Source: Pisolithus tinctorius (taxonomy: Eukaryota; Basidiomycota; Agaricomycetes; Boletales; Pisolithaceae). From it: a stretch of DNA of 64,000 bases. Shown here in pieces: positions 12,192-23,229 of the stretch (positions are counted from its first letter, which is position 1; every line of letters starts with the position of its first letter). A program made the translations under genes and the position numbers. The notes beneath the pieces are model-generated. The model did no database searches and was not told the DNA's origin. It saw nothing but the letters and a program-made list of their open reading frames with translations. The stretch lies in the NCBI GenBank assembly GCA_024663395.1, contig JANFAH010000007.1, positions 124,001 through 188,000 on the forward strand. Reading direction: 5' to 3'.

Positions 12192-12482
12192 TAACAAAGG
12201 TATGAGTTTCTCAGTGTATGAAGTAGTCACTTTATTAGTACCTAACGAAGGTATGAGTTTCTACACTACATCAGTACCAAGTAAACGAGTGGAATCTAGC
12301 TATACTCACCTCAGTGTACGAAGTAGTCACTGAGGTGGAAAAGAATGGTGCAGAAAATTTATAGTACCGTAATTAGTAAGCGCATTGACATCGGAATTTA
12401 ATTCCGAGGGTCGGGGAACAATTCCGAGCCCTCTGGGCGAAACTCTGAGACGCTACCGTAACTCCGGGTTGCATTCTCGACA
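12192..12482 (-). repeat. 5' LTR of copia element
   Basis: 291 bp partner of 7411-7701. It abuts the primer-binding site on one side and the TCCAC duplication on the other. Confidence 0.93.
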
Positions 12483-12487
12483 TCCAC
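12483..12487. repeat. Target-site duplication (right) of the copia element
   Basis: TCCAC, identical to 7406-7410. Confidence 0.9.
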
Positions 12488-15400
12488 TCGCCGTGACCAC
12501 AGGGCCCAGGCGAGGCAGTTTGCATGAGGGGAAGAGCGCCGTGTCGTTGGGCACAAATGCTCGCAACTGGCTGACGTGGAACGTGGTGCACACGTTGGCT
12601 GCATGGGGCACATCCAAGACGTATGAAGATGTCTCGGGCGAAGCCGACAGGACGGTATATGGGCCGTCGTACTGAGGCATAAACTTTGCTACACGATTGG
12701 TACCATTAGCAATGTACTTGTGTCTACGATGTTTAGTAGATAACCAAACCTTGTCCCCGACCGAGAATCTCGGGTCAGGGACATGGCGGCGATTAGCCGC
12801 ATGAGCTTGAGCCGCTTTTGCAGCAAGAAGATTGTCGCGTGCTTCAAGGACATCCATCTCTAGGCGGGCCAAAAAGGCAGCCGCATCAGGGTGATCCGTC
12901 AGAGCATCGGTCGAGGTGGAGATGGGGGGCAACAGCCGGGGAGAACGGCCAAGATGAAGCTGGAAGGGCGAGAAGCCCATACTGTTATTAATGGTATTCA
13001 TAATGTGAAAACGCACTCGGGGCAGGGCCTTGACCCAGCCTTTCTGATTGCGCTCGACATGGAAGCGGACGCATTGATTAATGGTCTTGTTGGTGCGTTC
13101 ACTGGCCCCATCTGTCTGTGGATGATATGACGACGACATCTTCAGCTTAACACCTGTCAGTTTGTGAAGGGACCTCCAGAAGCGGGAGACAAAAAGCTTA
13201 TCACGATCTGAAACAACCTCTAAGGGAAGGCCATTCTCGCAGTACCAATGGTCAAAGAAGAGTGTGGCAAACTCGGAGGCCGAAATGGAACTTCGACAAG
13301 GGACCAGTTGCATGTCAGCCCCAAGACGGTCCGTCATCGTAACGATCATATTAAACCCGTGGTCTTCCAGCAAGGGGCCTATGAAGTCGATGGCTACCGA
13401 ATCTCCACGAGCGTCAGGGACAGGTAAGGGATGGAGAGGGCCAGCCGGTGCTGTGGTAGGAGACTTGTTGCGCATGCAGTGGGTGCAGGCAGGAATGTAC
13501 GTGCTTGCGAGATCGCGACGCATGTTAGGCCAATAGAATGAATTGCGCAGCGCTGCATAGGTCTTGTCAGTGCCGAAGTGGCCCAAGGCATCATGAGCGA
13601 GATGAAAGAAACGCTCACGAAGTGAGTGTACGCGAGGGATCACTAAACGGCCTGCTAGATACAACAAACCATCGCGTTCCTGGAGGCCAGGGAGTGAGTC
13701 AAGGAGAGAGAACAGTTTCCTACAGAAGGGATCCTCTGTGTATCCTTTCAAGATTTCTATCGTCAGTGACTTGTCCACCTTGACAGTCGATACTGCAGCG
13801 ACAGGAGGAGCGTCATCAGTGCGGCGAGACAGCGTGTCGGCTCCAACGTTGCACTCACCCTGGACATAACGGATAGTCAGGTCGAACTGGGACATGTATT
13901 CTTGCCAGTGAGCCTGGCATCGGGAGAGGTCACGTTGAGTGGCGAAATTCTGAAGAGTACGGTGATCCGTGTACACCAACACCGGGGCACCGAGCAATTC
14001 AATTCGCCACTTCTTCAAGGCGCGAACAATAGCGAGTAGTTCCTTCTCGTGTACCGGGTAGTTGAGTTCCACACTGCGCAACGGTGTAGAATCGAAGGCA
14101 GCCGGCTGAGCAGACTCCCAAGTAGGTCCCCAGGAGAGGATCGCACCAGTACGGAAGTCTGAGGCATCACACGTAAGGAAAATTTGATTGTCGCCTGGAT
14201 TATCGTGGTCAATAGTCGTCAAACAGTGAGGACTAACCACAAGATCCTTGACAGCTTGGAAGGCCCGCTGATGTTCTTCAGTCCAGGTTGGGAACTTGAG
14301 TTCAGCGGCCTTCATTGTCAGCGCATTCAGGATCCGCATATGTTCTGCAAGGTTAGGGAGGTGATCAGCGACATAATGAACCAGCCCTAGGAAGGCACGC
14401 ATGTCCGTAACCGATCGGGGTATCGGCCAGTCAAGAATCTGCGCAATCTTGGAGGAGTCCGGTTTGATCCCTTGAGCAGAGATGCGATGGCCAAGGAAGA
14501 GCACGTCAGTGCAGAACAACTGTGTTTTTTTGAGGGAACAGAACAACTTAGCATCGCGGAGGGCCTGGAGAACCGCACGAACGTTGCGTTCATGTTCTTC
14601 GAGCGTCTGCGACCAGATAATGATGTCGTCGAGGTATACATGGCAGATGCGACCAATCAGATGACGAAGGGCGGCAGACATACGACGCTGATGAACAGCG
14701 GGAGCGTTATGCACCCCCATGGGCATAACAGTCCACTCATAAAGGCCCCAAGGTGTGTGTACGGCCAACCACTTGATATCATCTGGGTGGACCTTGGTCT
14801 GGAAGAACGCGTTGGTCATATCTAGCTTAGCGAAATACCTGCCTTTAGCACAATCGCAAAGAATCTCATCAATGCGTGGTAGCGGATGATTATCAGGGAC
14901 AGTGTTTAGATTGAGTTGTCGGAAATCATTCACCCAGCGCAGTAAGGCCGTGGGGTCTGCCTTCGGGATGATAAATGCTGGCGAGGAGTGTGTGCTATTG
15001 GAAGGTCGCAAGCGCCCTGCATCGAGGTGTTGCTGAAGTAGCGTTTTCCAAGCCTCGCGATACTTCTTTGGGCAATCGTACGACCGAAGTTGAATTACCC
15101 TGTTTGCATCCTTGGGTTGTACACGGAAAAGAACGTCATCGGGTAACGCGTCGGTGGGTGGGATGTCCGCAGGGAAACGATCAGCGAATTCAACCTTGAG
15201 TCGTGCATCGCGCTTTGTCAGCTCTTCAGCCACAGCGAGGACCTCAATGCGGTGTTGTACCGTGCTGATCAGATCTATCCCACAAACCGAGGCGGATGCC
15301 ACTTCCGCAATTTCACGATATCTTGGTAAAACGCTTCGCAACTCTGTAAGGACATCACCCTTGATCTTCTTAACAGCCTGAACGGAAGGGGTCACCGGTG

Positions 15401-17159
15401 AAGGAGAACACACAGAACCCGGGGGATTCATTAAGTCATAGCCAGTATCTTTACTAATACAAGTGCGGAGGGCGTGATCGATAACGAGCTTATTATGAGA
15501 GAGAAACGGAAGGCCTAACAAGAGCGGGGTACACAACCCAGGTGCAATAATGGCGCGAACGGAGCGCGAACGGAAACGCGAGTCAGAAGAAAGGCAGGAC
15601 AAGGTAACATAATTTCCCAACGACATCACCTCCCGGTCACCAGAAGAAAGAGCAACTGAGACGTTAAGGGACTTGTGTAGTTGATGACGCCGGAGACCAA
15701 GTTTCGCAATGAGGGACTCGTCAATCAGTACTAGATGGGAACCGCTGTCAATAAGCACTTTTACAGAAAGGGGAAAGGTCAAATTGGGTCCTTCAAGAAG
15801 ACAGGACCATCGAAGGTGGGGAACTGAAAGGGGTGCAACGTACTCTTCACCCGAGTCAGTGCCATCACCAAGGGCGGCCGAAGGCATAACAACAGCGATG
15901 GCATCCGTGTCGTCGTCAACTTCAGTGATGCGGGCACGTTTTGCCGCTGGCTCCTCCTCAATGACAGCAGCAACCGGCTTCGTACGTTTCTTCTTAGCAG
16001 CTTCGACGTCGGCGGCAGTCAGCACCTTGTAGTTCTTAGCCTCTGGGAAGTCATTCGGGCAGTTATGCATTGTATGATTTTGGAAGAGGCAACGGCACTT
16101 AAAACAACCAGAATTGTCGCGGAGGAGCTGGCGTTCCTCAACAGTAAGGGCAGGAGGACGGGTGCGAGCGCGACCATCTGGTGCCTTTGAGTTCGACGCA
16201 GTAGTGTTGACCGAACAGCTAGGCTGAAACGGCTTCTTACGAAGAGCTGCATCGAGTTTGGTGGCATCATGGATACGTTTTTCGTCTAAAAGACGAACCA
16301 AATTGAGCCAAGCACGAAACCTTTTCTTGTGGCGGGCAGCAGTCAAACGATATTCTGCAGTAAGGTCCGGGTGCATGTGCGACTCTAAGTGGAAGCGAAG
16401 GTGATCTTCGGTAAGATGGAATTCACTTCCTCGCAGCAAAACGTTCAGGCTTTCTACCTCGACGGCCCACAGATGGAAGGCCTTGTTACCCTGAGTCGAC
16501 GACAACATCTTCTGTTGAATAGCCTCCGCCCAATCACTGGGGAGCCAATATGTACGAACCTCATCCATAAACTCAGCGAAGGTCAGAGCAGTTAGTCGAT
16601 CACCGTTGTTACTGATCCAGTCCTGCACATGAGGATCCAGAAGGTGACCAACCACCTTGGCGACCTGAACGTCTTCTGCTACGCTTTTCAGCCAGAAATA
16701 GTTCTCACAACCTAGTTCCCAGCTATGCAACCCTTCCGGGGTAATGTCACCCGCTGTCAAGAAGGGAGGGGTCTTGCCAGGAGTAGTATTCTCGCATCGC
16801 GCTATCAGGGATTGTGCTGAGGACATCGCAACGGCAGGAAGAACCACAGTAAAACTATCTGACGATGAGGAGCTGTCTGTGGAAGTAGGGGATGGTGGGA
16901 GGGATGTTGGTAAGGGGATATGCGAAGGAGAGGCAGGCGGCAACGGGGTGGCGTCAGGTAGGGCCACGAGTGATGGCACAGGTGGCACGGGAAGAGAGGC
17001 GGTGGACGACGGAGACAACGAGGACGAAGACGAAGACAGTGGCGATGACAACGGTGTCACGGGCGGAGGGTTATTCCCTCGACTACGAGTAGTCAAGGGT
17101 ACGGGGACAGAGGGAACGCGACGAGATGGCAGCTTGACACCTTTATCAGGCGTCGACAT
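12483..17159 (-). CDS. Chromovirus Gag-Pol polyprotein, truncated before the chromodomain
   Basis: Uninterrupted frame of about 1,559 codons from ATG 17159 to the copia insertion; translation would then run seven codons into the copia LTR and stop at 12453. Order: Ser/Pro-rich N-terminus; Gag; a knuckle with CX2CX6HX4C spacing (about 352-367, wider than the usual CX4H); protease LIDSGSHLV (about 471); RT (KLDMTNAFFQT, YLDD at about 842); RNase H (TCDASDFRTGAIL); integrase with zinc-binding H2C2 segment, DFIGPL, SDRDKLF and SSSYHPQTDGASER; GPY/F segment (YDGPYTVL). The chromodomain is stranded at 7235-7410. The conserved frame with only CpG changes in the LTRs suggests a fairly recent insertion. 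Confidence 0.93.
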
Positions 17160-17183
17160 GCACTATGGCATGTTCAAAAAAAG

Positions 17184-17503
17184 TGGAACTCACCACGGTA
17201 GGGGTGAGCACACTCAAGACAGATCGCAACGATAACAGAATGTGGACAGGCATGTGTGATTAAACGATCAAGCATATACGCTGATACAATGCGATAGAGA
17301 GAGAGAGAAGGAGGGAAGAAAGAGATGATCCCCCCATGGACGCAGACAGCACCAGCATATATACCCCCAGTGTCCAAACAATGCAACACAGCAAGTGGGA
17401 TCCGCATGCCCAGACGAGAGCACGATAGGAGATGTGATAGTGTGACGTGCTAGCAGCAGCGTCGAGCATGAGTGGCATGTCAGTGGTGAGCGGTATGCTT
17501 ACA
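17184..17503 (-). repeat. 5' LTR of gypsy element
   Basis: 320 bp partner of 6802-7121. Inside it no sequence complementary to a tRNA 3' end was recognised; the ATG follows after 24 nt. Confidence 0.93.
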
Positions 17504-17508
17504 CCATC
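17504..17508. repeat. Target-site duplication (right) of the gypsy element
   Basis: CCATC, identical to 6797-6801. Confidence 0.92.
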
Positions 17509-18216
17509 ACGTGGCATGGCAACGGAGGCGCCGTAGCTGGTTGGATCCAGCGCGGTTACCACATGGTAGCGAGGAAATCCAGAAGGTTCTCGATAGAGAA
17601 CCACCCTTACTCGAGGGCTGGTCGCTGACCTGGGGGTGCGCATCACGTCGCAGGCCTTAAAAAGCTGGGCAGGAAGTTTCCCTCCCCCCCCCCCTTTCGT
17701 CTTGTTCCCAACCCGTGTATACCAGACCTGGGATGGGTCACCCTTAGCACCATGAGCATCATGTCTCACCAGTCGTCCCACTGGGGTAAGGACAACTCCC
17801 ATCGTTGGTAGTCCTGCTGGTAGCTACCTAAATGGCTCTGGATAGGAGGTGGTTGGGGTAGCGGTAGGCCCCTGATGAGAGTTTTCGCAGGCTCAAAACC
17901 ACCCGTCCTCCCTCCCCTTTACCTACCCCTACACTTACTGTGCACGGCCCTGACCCTCGGGGAGGGGCGACTGACGGAAGTAGTAAGTAGATAGACAGCT
18001 AAAACTACCCCCCCCCCCGAAGGGGGGTGGTTGGCTATCTACGTCCACCACCCCTGCTTGAGCAGCACCCCCCTGTGCGTGCCATCGCATTTGTACCCAC
18101 AGCAGCTGGTGTGCGGCGTTGGGATCCATCCTTGCGGATGAACCGAGTAACCTTGAATTCCAGGACTGCAGGGCACCCAACGACGTTCCCATATTTTCTA
18201 GCTCATCTGACAGCAT
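17509..18216 (-). pseudogene. Unidentified ORF remnant split by the gypsy insertion
   Basis: Two coding-like minus-strand stretches: 18216-17935 (starts MLSDELENMGTSLG, Gly/Pro-rich end) and 17802-17509 (contains WYTRVGNKTKGGGGG, FPRYHVVTALDP). The second continues across the target site into 6801-6755 and stops, if the retrotransposon is removed. C/G homopolymers (about 17685 and 18008) encode the glycine runs. A 100-130 bp intron between the pieces would be needed to join them. No family was recognised; it may be a host gene or the end of another mobile element. Confidence 0.35.
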
Positions 18217-18555
18217 AATCCTAAGCGGCTTCAGACCGGATGTCAGGAGTTCGTATTCAACGCGCGAACCCTACTTCTTCTATTGAATTGCGGTAACACG
18301 GCGGGCGAGGCATGGCAGTATAAGGGCACCGATCAATAAATCGTGGGAGGGTGACTTTGCGGGCGAGCCATAATATTTTCACAGTGATTTATTTGACGTA
18401 CCTGCGTGACCTAACGTTGACACATGTTTCTATGCATCGGGTTGGGAAACTGGCGACAACGACGGTGGCGATGTTTGAAATGGGACGATGTGAGCTGGGA
18501 AACAGCTATGACAACTAGATGCCTTTCCTACTCAATCCAGAACCGAGATTTTGCC
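18217..18555. other. Intergenic, nothing recognised
   Basis: No convincing gene, RNA or repeat seen. Confidence 0.4.
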
Positions 18556-18558
18556 AGA

Positions 18559-19130
18559 CTACCGAGTAATTTCTGCTGGAAGACGACCCAGAGGCTCTTC
18601 TGCAAGTTCTCCGCAAAGAACGGGTAGGTGGAGATCGAAGATCTCGAAAAGTGAATGGGCAATATCAGGACGGTTGATTCGCCATGACGATGCCAGGCCA
18701 TTGAAGTCTCGAACGCGCTCGTCCATCCTCGGAGAAAAATCCGTCAGAAACCGGGATGCTATTCCCCGCTGTACTTTCAAGGTCTTCTAGCACAGCGCGA
18801 TCCGCTTTGCGATTTGGAGACTCGAGGTTCTTGTAGAGCGACAAGTTTTGCGTGTAGAACAACACGGCGCGAGGAACAAGCAGGGTCCGCCGCCGGCGGA
18901 ACCACTTGCTGCTAGCAATTGAATTGTTCTCGGAAACATCGGCGAGGTACGCAATGGTCAGGGTGGACTTTCGATACCATACGACCATCGCTTCTATTAC
19001 TTCTTGCAAGTCGGCACTATTCTCTTTTTCTAGGCAGCACGTGCCGCTCCAAGCCTATAAGCAATCCCCCCTGAAAGCAACGAGACAGAAATCCTGGAGC
19101 TTTCTGAGACTCACCTTTGGTGATAGATCA
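18559..19130 (-). pseudogene. HET-domain (heterokaryon incompatibility) pseudogene fragment
   Basis: The minus strand shows HET hallmarks in order: KLQDFC, a degenerate form of the DTCC-x-x-K motif (GTCCLEK), a WYRKSTLTIAYLADV helix, SKWFRRRRTL where SKWFTRGWTLQE is usual, then RPDIAHSLFEIFDLHLPVL and a Leu-rich end, matching the RPEDxAYxLLGIFD region. TAG at 19055-19057 interrupts the frame just before GTCC, and a frameshift near 18740 separates the two halves. HET domains mediate non-self recognition cell death in fungi. The WTLQE core is altered and the N-terminal SHTWG-type motif was not found, so this is a relic. Confidence 0.72.
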
Positions 19131-19290
19131 TATATAGAGGGAGCCCTCAGTGGCGTACTACGACAGCTCGCCGTCACCCGGCCAGCAATGAGGAAGTGTT
19201 ACGAGTTAAAAGTATAATGAGACGGCGAAATGAATGCGTGCGACGGCTTCTCCCGAGTTTGCAACTCCCCCCTGGTCGTTATACCTATCT

Positions 19291-19365
19291 GAGAGACAGT
19301 GCAAGATCGTGCAGTGAGGATTGTGCTAGTGAGTCCCTCACTGCACGATCTTGCACTTTGTCTCT
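19291..19365. repeat. Long inverted repeat (hairpin)
   Basis: The left arm (19291-19319, GAGAGACAGTGCAAGATCG...) pairs with the right arm (19334-19365) over about 29 bp with one 2-nt bulge; the loop is about 15 nt. It lies next to the HET relic. Confidence 0.85.
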
Positions 19366-19369
19366 CGCT

Positions 19370-21265
19370 GTGAGCGAGACCGCTCGTAACTCCCGACTGG
19401 CCGGAGTTCTGAGGCAGCGACCACTCATCCAGGTCTTCAATCTTCCCCTCCTCAGGTAATTTCTCATACAAGGTCTTTTCCAAGTTGTAATGAATAATAT
19501 CCCACCCCTCACGGCCCGGACAACAGCGTTCTAATTGAGTTCGCGCGGGGGAAATGTCTTCTGTCGAACACATTCGAGGCCCTTATGGTGAGAAGGAAAA
19601 CGGCGCGAATGATTCGATTTTCAGGGCAGACTGGGAAATTAAACACGAGAAAGAGGATGTCAAAGAATCTTGACTGCGAGGATACCGCCTGAATCAGCGG
19701 GAAGAACCGAATTGGCGTAAAACAAGCAGAGAAATCATCGGTGTTAGGGACTACATGAAAGTCAATTCATATAATGCAACGCCGAGCCGATAAGGACTTC
19801 ACCGATAGGTGGGAAGAGTGCAAGTTGCTCCGCTCGACAATCACAACAATCGCCGAACCAAGGGAAGCGCTCACCAGTAGTAGCACCTGAACGTCCTAAA
19901 TGTGAGAGGTCACAGGATTCCCACCTATGCTTTGATCCTAGGTATTGCCAACATGTTTCAACTTTCCGTCGATAGGTGAACAATGGGAATTCGCCGAGAT
20001 ATTGCCGAATAAGCTCCCGTGGTGTTCTGGAAAGTCCCGCGCGCAAAGAAAGATGATAGCATCAGGAATACCGGGCGTCAATGTTCTGGCACCTCCACAG
20101 TGGTTAGTAAATTTTCGGTTTTTTCCCGTGTACATTTATCTGCTATCAGGAGCATGCCAGCGCATCTTAAACGGTATGCAATCGTTCCGCGCACCAGAAT
20201 CAATTCCTTGAGGCTATCGAGAAAGAAGTAGATTCCATTTGATGTTGAACAATTCCCTGTCACAGGAAGGGATACCACGTGTCGGCGAAATGGAAGGATA
20301 TGTATACACCTATACCGAGCTGTACAAGTCGCGCTGTTTTGCTGTCGATTTTGAAGGTACACATCCTTCTCCAAGGTGCCAAGGACCACGAGGGTGGTGT
20401 AAACCAACAGGTCCGCCGAAAAATCATTGGACACCGTAATGATGAAATAAGTAAAGCGGGGTTCGGTTCTACTTTGAGGCGTTGGAGAAGGAAGCAATGT
20501 GGCGTAGCTCATTTCCGCCAACAGCGCCGTAAATCCTCCAATCAAGATCGATGGAAAAGTGCGCACCATCGCAAATTAAATTGTCAGAGTACGCATTTAT
20601 ACGAGGAAGAAAGGGTACCGCTGAAGAGATAAGACTGGATCAGATTGTGTCTTGACGCTGCACATAGTATCGTGTTGCAATGGCAGACACGCCATTGGGT
20701 TGGTTTCGCCACGCAGTAAGATCGTCAGTGATACGTTCACGTGATCTGACCGTTGCCTCCAGGCTGCGATACTCAAAGCTCACAGGAAAAAAGTGAGCCA
20801 CTACTATGCACATGTCTTCACCCCGTTCCTGCCTCTGAACAATCGATGAGGTCCCCAGAAGTGGTTACGAACGACTCAGTGACGACGAAGATAAAACCAA
20901 TGGAAGGGAGATCTGCGGTGTAAGTGGCAGATTAAGTGCAACGAAAGGAGAAAGCTGTTTACGGTTTCACGGTCACAGACTTCCATAGAGTACATCGAGC
21001 AAGAACGTGCTACATGGGCATACCTCGTATTTTACTAACATGCACGGTTCATGGGCTCTGAACACATTGGGCCTCAGCCTAGCCTTTGTTCCCGCCGCCA
21101 ATAGTGCCAAGACACATACCAACACTCCTCTACATTTCGTACGGTTTCACTTACCCATGTACCTTACCATACCATATTACGAGTTGACCCCTGACTCCCA
21201 TTAAAAATGCTTGTTTGTTCGTGCTTGCTATTACTTTGATGTGGGGATTATGTAATCGTCCAAGC
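19370..21265. other. Gene-poor stretch
   Basis: About 1.9 kb with only short overlapping open frames. A 163-codon minus frame (20569-20078) has one hydrophobic stretch but no domain I recognise. A short segment at 19750-19790 (CTACATGAAAGTCAATTCAT) resembles 39713-39755. No tRNA B-box was seen. Confidence 0.35.
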
Positions 21266-22974
21266 ATGGCATCGAGTCCAACGCTGTCTGCGACGGTCCT
21301 TGGGAAGAGGAAGAAATCGACACTGGTGCTTAGGCTCTCTTCGAGCCCAGCACCGGCGGACAGCAGCGCAACAGAGGCATTCACGAGCACAATTGCGGGA
21401 CCAACCAATAAAACATCTACCTCTGACCCGCTAGTGCCTGATCCTCTTGTTAAGACGCGGCAAGGAGCGCGGCGGTATCTTTGCTCTTATTCTGGGTGCT
21501 CCAAATCTTATTCTAAGCCCTCCCGGCTGTCAGAGCATCACCGGTCGCATACTGGAGAGGTGAGTCGTTACGGTTTCTACGTCTACTCGCTTGAATGTGA
21601 CACCCAATACCGCAGCGTCCCTTCGTTTGCAACGAGTGTGGAAATTCTTACCTGCGCGAGACGCACCTTCATGCACATAGCAGAAGCCACCTTCCGGAGT
21701 TCCAAAGACCTTATGTCTGTATCGAATCTCCGAGTTGCGGCAAACGCTTTTGGACATTGCAACACCTTCGAGTCCATCAGGATACCCACAGAGGTGAAAA
21801 AACTTATACTGTAAGTATCTACGCGCGGACATGCCGAACTCTGGGTGAACATTATTTGTAGTGCTCGGAAGAAGGATGCGTAGCGGCCTTCTCCAAACAC
21901 CACCAGCTACGCACTCACATCTGTGAGGCCCATTCTCCACCGGGAACGAAACCTTATATCTGCTCCTACCCGTCGTGTAATAAGTCCTTCCCCACTAATC
22001 AAAAACTTCGGGGGCACATAAAAACGCATGATGGTATGACTCGATGTTCTCCTGCTTGCAACCTTTTTCGAATCACAGCCAATCATTTTAGACCAGCGTT
22101 ATACATGTTCGCATCCAAACTGCATTCCAGATCTGCGTAATGATCCCGTGTATTTCGGGACTTGGACCGCCCTTCAATCACACATCCGCACCGCTCATCC
22201 ACCGACATGCTCCCATGAATCGTGCAAGGGCCGGACCTTCGCGTCGCACCATAACCTTCGTGCCCATCTCAAACTACACGCGCAGCAAGAAGTAGAAGGG
22301 ATCCAAGAGCGAGGTGGGGACGATAACAACGATGCGAAAACGTCCCACTCACGGAAACGCCGTCGAGGTGGCGAGCTTGGTCGTGATTGGAAATGTGACT
22401 ACCCTAACTGTGAAAAGGATTTCAAGTCGGTACGTCTCTTTCTCTCCAATCAATGTCATCGGTGCTAGCTACATCGCGACTTAATTTTTCGCAGAAAAGG
22501 GCGCTCACCACCCACCACAAAGTAATTCACCTTGGTCAACGTAACCACGTCTGCCCACGCACCCACTGTGATAGTGCTTTCGGATATAAGCACCTCCTAG
22601 AACGACACCTCGCAAAGATCCATTCTTCGAAGCGTGCACGATCTTCGTCATCTTCTGCAGATGACACTACTGATACGGAGGCTTCGGAAGAAACCACCGG
22701 AGCGGACGTGATCGAAGAAATTACCGGCAGAGCATACGCCCGTCGTTCGCAGAATGCAGGCTTTATCCGTTGCCCATTCCCCAATATGGAACAGCTCTGC
22801 TTGCCACCGTCCGACTCATCGGGCCCTTCAACATCTTCAAACAAGGCCTGCGACCACGTCGTTACTCGCGCATATGATCTTCGGCGTCACCTCAAAGCTG
22901 AGCACGGTGTGGTGGCTGATAAAGCAAAAGTAGACCGGTGGACCAGTGCACAAAAACGCGCACTTGCATCGTAG
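21266..22974 (+). CDS. TFIIIA-like C2H2 zinc-finger protein
   Basis: Five exons (21266-21559, 21616-21810, 21862-22033, 22092-22429, 22495-22974) join in frame to 492 residues. Nine clear C2H2 fingers and a tenth degenerate one follow a basic N-terminus. Linkers such as HTGERPF and HRGEKTYT and the aromatic-x-C-x-x-x-x-C layout are TFIIIA-like. A long Lys/Arg/Asp-rich spacer separates fingers 7 and 8 (about 22290-22375), and another acidic Ser-rich spacer precedes the last finger, which ends RAYDLRRHLKAEHG. TFIIIA binds the internal control region of 5S rRNA genes and recruits TFIIIC/TFIIIB; finger number resembles fission yeast Sfc2. The upstream in-frame ATG at 21215 would add 17 residues and is less likely. 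Confidence 0.85.
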
Positions 22975-23229
22975 TGGCTTGTACCGTTCCGGGTCGGTAG
23001 GGAGGGAGCTTACTCTGGCGTAGCCAATCACATGCAACTCGCTTCCATCAATTCCAGTGTCCAAGCTAACGCCCCACTAGGCGAAATTGCAGGGTGAGTG
23101 AGACAAACATGGTGAGTAGTAGAGTCAGAAGAGCTATGGGAGTGTATTCTAGTCAAAGTCATTCATACCACAGATTAAGCTTGAGACTTCAAGCTCAGCA
23201 TCATCGCAGGTAACTACCATGAGACATTT

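Larger units (their letters stand above)
7411..12482 (-). mobile_element. Ty1/copia LTR retrotransposon, full length, nested
   Basis: 5,072 bp with two 291-bp LTRs, a 5-bp target duplication (TCCAC), a primer-binding site and a polypurine tract, transcribed leftwards. On the minus strand the LTR begins TG and ends TTA rather than CA. One polyprotein frame of about 1,472 codons is broken by three TGA codons. The LTRs differ at six positions, all CpG-type transitions. It inserted into the last part of the gypsy frame and is therefore younger than that element. Confidence 0.95.
6802..17503 (-). mobile_element. Ty3/gypsy LTR retrotransposon, chromovirus, with nested copia insertion
   Basis: Two 320-bp LTRs (6802-7121 and 17184-17503) start TG and end CA and are flanked by the 5-bp duplication CCATC. 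The element is transcribed leftwards. Removing the nested copia element and its duplicated target gives about 5.6 kb. One Gag-Pol frame begins 24 nt inside the right LTR. Domain order (Gag, protease, RT, RNase H, integrase, GPY/F, chromodomain) is that of chromoviruses. The LTRs differ at eight sites, all explicable as CpG transitions. The frame has no internal stop, so the copia insertion is the only visible coding lesion. Confidence 0.95.

Noticed and set aside
12453..12482. Last residues of the gypsy Gag-Pol ORF
   Set aside because: These codons belong to the copia LTR, not to the gypsy protein.
17260..17802. 180-codon minus-strand ORF
   Set aside because: It runs from unrelated flanking sequence through the target site into the gypsy LTR, so it is a chimera and not one protein.
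20078..20569. 163-codon minus frame with a hydrophobic start, possibly a membrane protein
   Set aside because: No repeated membrane segments, no intron pattern and no recognised domain; better treated as chance.
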